The position numbers were made by a program, and so were the translations under genes. Below the pieces are notes generated by a model. That model did no database searches and was not told where the DNA came from. It was given only the letters and a program-made list of their open reading frames with translations. DNA of 13,757 bases from NCBI GenBank assembly GCA_902768065.1, contig CACXJP010000040.1:1-13757 (forward strand), given 5' to 3'. Positions 5,745-11,068 of the stretch are shown here, one piece after another; the stretch's first letter is position 1; every line of letters begins with the position of its first letter. Origin of the DNA: an uncultured Erysipelotrichaceae bacterium. Its GTDB lineage: Bacteria; Bacillota_I; Bacilli_A; RF39; UBA660.

Positions 5745-6654
5745 AATATATCATTGTATGTAAAATTCTATCAGTATTCTTAAAATTAACTTTAGCAATA
5801 TCTTTTAGCTTTTCTTCTCCATATTTTTCAACTACTTCTTCACCAATAGTATCAACATCTTTTCCAGCACCTTTTGGTAAAGGTATATGTATTTCATCAC
5901 ATAACTTATCAAACTCTCTTAAGAATAAATATCTACTTATAATGGAAGCACATGCAACAGCATTATTTTTATCTTCAGCTTTAGTAAGGAAAGTAATTCC
6001 TCTTTGAACAGCATCTTGATCTTTTATATATTCATAATATCTAGCTTCTCTTGCAAATTCATCAACAATGATATAATCATATTTATCTATATCTGAATGA
6101 ACAAGTTGATATAAAACCTTATTGTGAAGAATTGCTTTAATCTTATTCATATTTAATTCTTTAGTATATTTTTCATTATATTCTTTATTGGTAAGAATAA
6201 CACTTTTATATTTAATTCTTTTAGCAATCTCCGGAGCAATTTTTAATATCTTAGCATCATCTATCTTTTTAGAATCTCCAACTCCTAATTCTTCTAAAAA
6301 CTTTATGTCATTCTTTGATACATAACATGCAGTAACAACAATAGGTCCAAAATAATCTCCAGTACCAACTTCATCAGAACCAACTGCACTACAATTATAA
6401 TATTTTAAATCAGCTTTTTTTCTTTCTTCTTTCTTTTCTTTAGTATTTTCTAACTGAACACCCCACATAGCAGCATCAACATCAGCACTTGTTCCTTGAA
6501 ACATAACTTTACCAGACTCATACATTGTAATTACAGTATCTTCTTCCTCAGCTTGAAAAACAACATAAGGAATAACTTTATCTCTTCTTTTATCCTTATA
6601 ATATTCAATCATTTTTTCTTTAATTTCATCATTAACTTTAATAACAACATTCAT
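5743..6654 (-). CDS. rnhC: Ribonuclease HIII
   Basis: Endonuclease that cuts the RNA strand of RNA/DNA hybrids (R-loops, primers) in the cytoplasm. The 303-residue protein has the HIII layout: an N-terminal TBP-like substrate-binding domain (about 1-75, with the typical SGKVMFQG) and the HII-like catalytic domain from about 88. Active-site acids visible are Asp94 and Glu95 in GSDEVGTGDYFGP, Asp198 in IIVDEF and the C-terminal acid in KAEDKNNAVACASIISR. GDSKK at 126-130 is also a family motif. AAAGGAGG precedes the ATG. It is the last gene of a minus-strand operon, starting two bases after the stop of a small mTERF-like gene. Its stop codon lies in a terminator arm now separated from its partner by the IS. 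Confidence 0.96.
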   Translation of the reverse strand: MNVVIKVNDEIKEKMIEYYKDKRRDKVIPYVVFQAEEEDTVITMYESGKVMFQGTSADVDAAMWGVQLENTKEKKEERKKADLKYYNCSAVGSDEVGTGDYFGPIVVTACYVSKNDIKFLEELGVGDSKKIDDAKILKIAPEIAKRIKYKSVILTNKEYNEKYTKELNMNKIKAILHNKVLYQLVHSDIDKYDYIIVDEFAREARYYEYIKDQDAVQRGITFLTKAEDKNNAVACASIISRYLFLREFDKLCDEIHIPLPKGAGKDVDTIGEEVVEKYGEEKLKDIAKVNFKNTDRILHTMIY

Positions 6655-6656
6655 AA

Positions 6657-7046
6657 TTAGATAACCTCCTTTAATTCATAATAGAAATAATTAACTATTT
6701 CCTCATCAGATTTATTCTCTTTTCTAAGTCTATCATATATTCTTTTATAAAAATTATACTTATTATTTAATAAAAATGGATCAGTATCAAATAAATACCA
6801 CAAATTATCTAATCCAATTTTATAAAAAAATTCAATTATCTTCTTAATCTCATTTATACTTTGATTAAAAATAAAAGGATTAGAAATAAATATATTTTTA
6901 ATGTGTTTATTTAAACAACCTATATCATCTAAAATATTAATTAATTCATTGACATCTTTATCATTAATAGAATCAAAGTTAATATTAGAATCCATAATTA
7001 TCTTAATTTCTTCTATTGTAAAACCATATTTAATTAATACATCCAT
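6657..7046 (-). CDS. Small mTERF-like helical-repeat protein
   Basis: The 129-residue product resembles its upstream neighbour. A Gly-hydrophobic turn recurs every 35 residues (Gly8, Gly43, Gly78), with prolines at 57 and 90 each followed by a hydrophobic residue at +3 (SNPFIF, TDPFLL), as in mTERF repeats. It holds about three repeats plus a charged C-terminal helix (KRIYDRLRKENKSDEEI). There is no signal peptide or membrane segment. Its ATG overlaps the stop of the 384-residue gene by one base (TAATG) and AAGGAG precedes it, so the two are translationally coupled and could act as a pair. It could be a separated C-terminal part of the larger protein, since both carry the same repeat and are adjacent. 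Function is unknown; the repeat assignment is from pattern only. Confidence 0.72.
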   Translation of the reverse strand: MDVLIKYGFTIEEIKIIMDSNINFDSINDKDVNELINILDDIGCLNKHIKNIFISNPFIFNQSINEIKKIIEFFYKIGLDNLWYLFDTDPFLLNNKYNFYKRIYDRLRKENKSDEEIVNYFYYELKEVI

Positions 7047-8200
7047 TATTTATCTCCTTTAAGTAATTTATCTCTAGTAATATGATATTTATTATAAAAC
7101 ATAATATCATCAAGAAAAAGACAATGTAAAGATTGATTCTTCTTCTGTAAATAATTATATCTTAATTTTATAAAATCTAAATTAAATAACAAAAAACTAG
7201 GATTATCAAGAATCATATCATAAATATTTATTTTCTTATAAAAACTAATCCTATTTTCAATCTCAAAAGAATTATATGTAATTAGTAAAGGGCAAAGAGA
7301 AATAGTATAATTATTAAAACCTTCTTTAATAAGAATATCATGATTATTATTTATACACTCACAAGTAAATAAAAGAATATATGGATTATTTTTAATATTA
7401 TTAACTATTTCATTTTTACTAAAACCTAGTTTTGTTAAATTATCAAATTTTTCAGTTAATAAATCTAAGTATTGTTTATCCAATATATTAGGTATTTTAT
7501 TAATAATACTAATTATATTTTTCATAGTAAAACCATAATCAAGTAAATAAGAAAAATTAATCTTAAGAATATCATTATCTGAAGTATATATATCAGGAAT
7601 ACATAATGATATTTTAATGATATCTTTATCTTTAAATCCTAGATCAGTAAGGTATTTATATTTACTTTTAATATTATTTAAATTAGTATCAATAATATTA
7701 GGATTTAAATAAAGTAAATTAATAACTTCTTTAGGAGAATAACCTAACTCTCCAAAATAATTAAATTTATTACTAATAATTGAATTATCTAAACTAATTA
7801 TATTGATATTATTAGAAATAATATCAATAACATTACTACTACTAAATCCTAAAGAGGTAAGAAATTTAACTTTATTATATATTTTTTGAGTAGATAATTT
7901 AATAATATATGGATATTCTTTAATAATTTTGAACACTTGTAATCTATTAAAGCCAATATTATTAAGATCTCTAACTCTTATTTTAATATTTTCAAGACTT
8001 GTGATAACTAATTCAGGAATAAATTTAATAATATTAATAATATCTACATTACTTAAACCATTCTTATGAAAATAATTAACTATATTTCTAAAATTATATA
8101 ATAAACTAGTTTCATCATAAGAAGATTGAAAATATATAGACTTAATGTATGAAATATCACTTTTATTAAATCCAATTTCTGTCAAATAATCATCTAACAT
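7046..8200 (-). CDS. mTERF-like protein of about nine 35-residue repeats
   Basis: The 384-residue product is a solenoid. A Gly-Phe/Tyr/Leu turn occurs at residues 10, 48, 83, 118, 153, 188, 223, 259 and 294, a period of 35. Most units carry a Pro 14 residues after the Gly (62, 97, 167, 202, 237, 273). A typical unit reads NIKSKYKYLTDLGFKDKDII followed by a helix and cIPDIYT. Counting from each Pro, hydrophobics fall at +3, +10 and +17, which is the mTERF motif pattern (P8, L11, L18, L25). mTERF proteins bind DNA or RNA in mitochondria and chloroplasts and act in transcription termination, initiation or RNA processing. There is no targeting or signal sequence. GAGGTGAG precedes the ATG. It is first in an operon with a smaller homologue and rnhC. 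DNA is more AT-rich than the flanking genes. Alternatives are another alpha-solenoid family; PPR motifs do not fit. Confidence 0.78.
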   Translation of the reverse strand: MLDDYLTEIGFNKSDISYIKSIYFQSSYDETSLLYNFRNIVNYFHKNGLSNVDIINIIKFIPELVITSLENIKIRVRDLNNIGFNRLQVFKIIKEYPYIIKLSTQKIYNKVKFLTSLGFSSSNVIDIISNNINIISLDNSIISNKFNYFGELGYSPKEVINLLYLNPNIIDTNLNNIKSKYKYLTDLGFKDKDIIKISLCIPDIYTSDNDILKINFSYLLDYGFTMKNIISIINKIPNILDKQYLDLLTEKFDNLTKLGFSKNEIVNNIKNNPYILLFTCECINNNHDILIKEGFNNYTISLCPLLITYNSFEIENRISFYKKINIYDMILDNPSFLLFNLDFIKLRYNYLQKKNQSLHCLFLDDIMFYNKYHITRDKLLKGDK

Positions 8201-8217
8201 TGTCTCACCTCAAAATA

Positions 8218-8226
8218 ATTATAGCA
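8218..8226 (-). promoter_or_regulatory. Extended -10 promoter of the mTERF-rnhC operon
   Basis: On the minus strand the bases read TGCTATAAT, a TGn plus consensus -10, 18 bases upstream of the start codon. No clear -35. It lies in the divergent intergenic region shared with the CvpA-family gene. Confidence 0.6.
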
Positions 8227-8244
8227 TAAATTTAATAAATAGTT

Positions 8245-8250
8245 TATAAT
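8245..8250 (+). promoter_or_regulatory. -10 box for the CvpA-thioredoxin-zinc ribbon operon
   Basis: Consensus TATAAT, 26 bases before the start at 8277. The -35 position is poor. It is divergent from the minus-strand promoter at 8218-8226, so the two transcripts start about 45 bases apart. Confidence 0.5.
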
Positions 8251-8276
8251 GAATATATATGGTAAAGAGGTGAATT

Positions 8277-8954
8277 ATGCTAAACATATTTGATATAGGC
8301 TTAATTTTAGTATTAATTTCCTTTATAATTGTAGGAGCTCATAGAGGAGTAATTAAAGAATTAGTATCATTGGTAGGACTAATAATAATATTTGTACTAT
8401 CATGGCAATTGAAAGGAATAATTGGAAATATATTATGTATATATTTACCGTTCTTTGAATTTAAAGGATCAATCAATGGGATAAGTTCATTAAATATAAT
8501 GCTTTACCAATTAATAGCATTTTTAATAGTATTTGGTTTATTACTTGGAATATATATTTTTACATTAAAGCTATCAAGAATTGTTCAAAAAATAGTAAAT
8601 GCAACTATTATCTTAGTAATACCATCTAAAGTATTAGGAGGATTAGTATCACTTATTAAGGGATATTTAATAGTCTTTATCATATCAGTAATATTAATAA
8701 TACCATTTGGTAATGTAGAGATGTTTAGAGATAGTACAATTATTAATTTTGTATTATATAAAACACCATTATTATCAAGATATACAAGTACTTATACTAA
8801 ACCAATATCAGATATTATTGATTTAAGTAGATCAGTTAAAGGCAATAATATTACAAGTGAAGAAGCAAATCAAAAAGCAATTGATATTATGATAGAATAT
8901 AAAGTGGTTGATAGTAATACTATAGATAAATTAAAAGATTCAAATAAGATATAG
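8277..8954 (+). CDS. CvpA-family integral membrane protein
   Basis: The 225-residue product begins with the CvpA-type pattern: an Asp near the start of the first membrane segment (FDIGLILVLI) and a Gly-Arg-Gly turn (GAHRGVIKELVSLVGL). It has four likely membrane segments, about 5-22, 26-44, 74-97 and 118-145, then a soluble C-terminal tail of about 75 residues (SDIIDLSRSVKG onward). CvpA proteins (named for colicin V production) sit in the cytoplasmic membrane and influence envelope stress and secretion; the molecular role is not settled. Typical members are about 160-180 residues, so the tail is an extension. GAGG at 8267-8270 supports the start. It heads a plus-strand operon with thioredoxin (14-base gap) and a zinc-ribbon membrane protein. 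Confidence 0.78.
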   Translation: MLNIFDIGLILVLISFIIVGAHRGVIKELVSLVGLIIIFVLSWQLKGIIGNILCIYLPFFEFKGSINGISSLNIMLYQLIAFLIVFGLLLGIYIFTLKLSRIVQKIVNATIILVIPSKVLGGLVSLIKGYLIVFIISVILIIPFGNVEMFRDSTIINFVLYKTPLLSRYTSTYTKPISDIIDLSRSVKGNNITSEEANQKAIDIMIEYKVVDSNTIDKLKDSNKI

Positions 8955-8968
8955 TAAAGGAGATTCGT

Positions 8969-9259
8969 ATGAGACACATAAAAACAGTAGATGAATTTAA
9001 TGAAGTAATAAAAAGTGAAAGGGTTTTAATAGATTTTTATGCAGATTGGTGTAATCCATGTAAAATGTTAGGAATGATATTAGAAGATATTGATAGTATA
9101 GATGTAGTAAAAGTAGATGTAGATAGATTTGGTACAATTGCTAAAGAGTATAAGGTAATGTCTATTCCTGCATTAAAAATATTTAGTAAAGGCGAAATTG
9201 TCAAAGAAGCAGTTGGCTTCATGAGTAGAGAAGAATTAAAAAAGTTTATAAGTGAATAA
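8969..9259 (+). CDS. trxA: Thioredoxin
   Basis: Cytoplasmic dithiol-disulfide oxidoreductase. The 96-residue protein has the complete thioredoxin core: VLIDFYADWCNPCK with redox cysteines 28 and 31, VKVDVDRF, the cis-proline loop SIPALKIF (Pro67) and a Gly-containing final turn (AVGFMSREEL). The active site is WCNPC instead of the usual WCGPC, which could shift the redox potential. It is slightly shorter than typical TrxA (about 105). There is no signal peptide, so it is not an exported variant. AAAGGAG at 8955-8961 precedes the start. Being between a membrane protein and a zinc-ribbon protein, it could serve a local partner instead of being the general thioredoxin; the window cannot tell. 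Confidence 0.93.
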   Translation: MRHIKTVDEFNEVIKSERVLIDFYADWCNPCKMLGMILEDIDSIDVVKVDVDRFGTIAKEYKVMSIPALKIFSKGEIVKEAVGFMSREELKKFISE

Positions 9260-9281
9260 TTGATGAAATGGGGAATAAAGT

Positions 9282-10118
9282 ATGTATTGTGATAAGTGTG
9301 GTGCTAAAGTAGAAGCAGATGCGAACTTTTGCGATGTATGCGGAGAAGTACTCAAAGAAAATAAATCTGGTAAGATAGATAAATTTATCTTTGTAGAAGA
9401 CAAAAAAGAAGAAATAGAATTTCTTGATGCGGATGAAGAAAATGCAAAAGAAGAAGTAAAAAGTAATAGTAGTAATAGTGGTAATAAAACAGTTGTTATT
9501 ATTTCAATATCAATATTAGTATTATCTGTATTGTCTTTGGCATTTATAGGTGTATATACAAAAGTAGAAGGAAATATATCAAGTGAAAAAGAATCAGGTG
9601 TTATTGAATCCTCAACCAATACAGTAAGTGAAGATTGGACGGAAACAGAGTTCAGTATGGCTGGTATAAAATATAAGTTAAATACTAGTTATAGAAACTT
9701 TGAAAAAAATAATTGGACAATAAATGGAAATTCATTCAATAATGGATTAACACTGATAAAGAATGATAAAACATCAGTATCATTAACAGTAGTAAATAAA
9801 GATTTTGATTCGGATGTTAAAGTTGGAATAATAAATCTTAAAGATAAAAGAAGAGAAATACTAGATTGTGAAACATGGGGAATAACAGTCAATAATGAAC
9901 ATGCTATGAATCCAGTTACATTTAAACTAGCAAAGGGAATAACAAACGGAAGCACAAAAGAAGATATTATTAAAGCATACGGAGAATTATCTGCAGATAA
10001 AATAAAGACATTAGATGATAGAGTAATACTACAATATCAAAAAGATTATTCAGTTTATTTAGATCTAACTATTATTAATGATAAAGGTCTGACATCATTT
10101 AGTTATAAGAAGTATTGA
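9282..10118 (+). CDS. Zinc-ribbon single-pass membrane protein
   Basis: The N-terminus is a compact zinc ribbon, MYCDKCGAKV then NFCDVCGEVL (Cys 3, 6, 17, 20). An acidic linker (about 38-60) and a Ser/Asn-rich stretch lead to one membrane helix at about 70-92 (VVIISISILVLSVLSLAFIG). The remaining 185 residues would lie outside the cell, with the ribbon inside. The outer part contains WTETEFSMAGIKYKL, and later GITNGSTKEDIIKAYGEL, a motif like the 'G-t-GsSkddvi-yG' turn of small surface and lipoprotein domains. Proteins of this ribbon-helix-ectodomain plan are common in Firmicutes but mostly uncharacterised. It follows thioredoxin by 22 bases with a GGGGA-type ribosome site. The TGA stop lies in the stem of the following terminator and shows that TGA is a stop here. 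Confidence 0.8.
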   Translation: MYCDKCGAKVEADANFCDVCGEVLKENKSGKIDKFIFVEDKKEEIEFLDADEENAKEEVKSNSSNSGNKTVVIISISILVLSVLSLAFIGVYTKVEGNISSEKESGVIESSTNTVSEDWTETEFSMAGIKYKLNTSYRNFEKNNWTINGNSFNNGLTLIKNDKTSVSLTVVNKDFDSDVKVGIINLKDKRREILDCETWGITVNNEHAMNPVTFKLAKGITNGSTKEDIIKAYGELSADKIKTLDDRVILQYQKDYSVYLDLTIINDKGLTSFSYKKY

Positions 10119-10137
10119 TTGACTAATCAATACTTTT
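10110..10137 (+). terminator. Terminator after the zinc-ribbon gene
   Basis: AAGTATTGATT (10110-10120) and AATCAATACTT (10125-10135) form a perfect 11-bp stem with loop GACT, followed by TT. The zinc-ribbon stop codon TGA (10116-10118) is in the left arm. The short T run makes it moderate as a terminator. Confidence 0.75.
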
Positions 10138-10147
10138 GTGTTATAAT
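10119..10147 (+). promoter_or_regulatory. Promoter overlapping the preceding terminator
   Basis: -35 TTGACT (10119-10124), 17-base spacer, TATAAT -10 (10142-10147) with a TGn extension (TGTTATAAT). The -35 consists of the loop and last stem bases of the terminator hairpin, so stop codon, terminator and promoter share the same 38 bases. Confidence 0.85.
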
Positions 10148-10179
10148 ATAACCTATCTTGAATGAAGGGGATAGATAAA

Positions 10180-10953
10180 ATGACTACAAGAGAATATGCT
10201 GAATCATTAATAAGAAATACAAAAAAGGAACAAAAAGAAAAGAAAAACAAATCATTTAGAAAATTAAATATGTATGTAGTTGCAGGTATATCAACAGCTG
10301 TATTTGGAGTTGTTGCTATGACAATGGCTTTACCAATGGGAATTGCTGCATTTGGAACAGCTCTAGCAGCACTATCAGGATATTGCAGTGAAACTAAAAA
10401 ACAAAAAATGGAACAAGATGCCTACGATAAAGAAATAGAACATTTAAAAAAAATTACAGCCGATGGAATAAAAGTAGATACAGCATCAGCTACAGCAAGA
10501 AATGATAGATATAGAAGAGCTATGACAAATATCTCAGGAAAAGAACCACACATTGATAATACAAATAAAAGAGATAATATTACATGTGGTGCAAGTGTAG
10601 CAACTGGACTATTAGGAATTGGATTAGGTGGAGTTTTAGGATTTATTTCACCACTAGTTGCTGGATATAAATATCTAACAGATAGAGCTTCAAACAAAGA
10701 CTTTCAAGACTATATGAATAATAAAGTGGAACTAGATAATGTCTCAAATGAATTAAAAATAATAAGACATGCTGGAACACATAGAACTCCAACAAGAGTT
10801 ACATCATCAGTATTATATCCACGAAGAGGAAATGTAAGAGACAATGTTAGAGAATATACACCAGAACAAATGGCAGCTGCAGATAAATATATAAATGCTC
10901 TAGCAAATATGAACAATGAAAAAAGAAAACCAAAACAAATAGTAAAGAAATAA
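10180..10953 (+). CDS. Membrane protein of unknown function
   Basis: I do not recognise this 257-residue protein. I prefer ATG 10180 to ATG 10162, because AAGGGG at 10165-10170 is a ribosome site for the former and would lie inside the gene for the latter. The N-terminal 28 residues are very basic and charged (NTKKEQKEKKNKSFRK). Gly/Ala-rich hydrophobic segments follow at about 30-50 and 52-68, then a Lys/Glu-rich, probably helical stretch at 72-115, another hydrophobic Gly-rich segment at about 135-163 (GLLGIGLGGVLGFISPLVAG), and a polar, basic C-terminal tail of about 95 residues with Arg clusters (YPRRGNVRDNVREYTPEQMA). The Gly-rich segments could be membrane-spanning or membrane-inserting. 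It is transcribed alone from a strong promoter and ends in a good terminator. Confidence 0.75.
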   Translation: MTTREYAESLIRNTKKEQKEKKNKSFRKLNMYVVAGISTAVFGVVAMTMALPMGIAAFGTALAALSGYCSETKKQKMEQDAYDKEIEHLKKITADGIKVDTASATARNDRYRRAMTNISGKEPHIDNTNKRDNITCGASVATGLLGIGLGGVLGFISPLVAGYKYLTDRASNKDFQDYMNNKVELDNVSNELKIIRHAGTHRTPTRVTSSVLYPRRGNVRDNVREYTPEQMAAADKYINALANMNNEKRKPKQIVKK

Positions 10954-10970
10954 AACTTTACTATTTTTTT
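10937..10970 (+). terminator. Terminator after the unknown membrane protein
   Basis: AAATAGTAAAG (10937-10947) pairs perfectly over 11 bp with CTTTACTATTT (10956-10966), loop of eight, followed by T residues to 10970. The stop codon TAA (10951-10953) is in the loop. Confidence 0.88.
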
Positions 10971-11010
10971 GTATATAAAGAAATTTAATAAGAAAAATAA
11001 GTGTTTTTTC

Positions 11011-11039
11011 TTGTATGAAATAGGACAATTTGGTATACT
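11011..11039 (+). promoter_or_regulatory. Promoter of ppdK
   Basis: TTGTAT (11011-11016), 17-base spacer, TATACT (11034-11039) preceded by TGG, an extended -10. It is 29 bases before the ppdK ATG. An AT-only hairpin (arms 10990-10997 and 11005-11012) abuts the -35 but is probably incidental. Confidence 0.75.
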
Positions 11040-11068
11040 ATGTATTGTGATAAAGGAGGAATCATATA

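Noticed and set aside
7046..8200. Pentatricopeptide (PPR) or TPR repeat protein, given the 35-residue period
   Set aside because: PPR and TPR consensus residues are absent; the Pro and hydrophobic spacing after it and the Gly-Phe turn fit mTERF units.
10162..10179. ATG start six codons upstream for the unknown membrane protein
   Set aside because: The AAGGGG ribosome site lies after it and at good distance from ATG 10180.
10990..11012. AT-only hairpin upstream of ppdK as a second terminator or riboswitch
   Set aside because: Stem is almost all A-T pairs, overlaps the -35 box, and lies upstream of the transcription start, so it is not in the ppdK leader.
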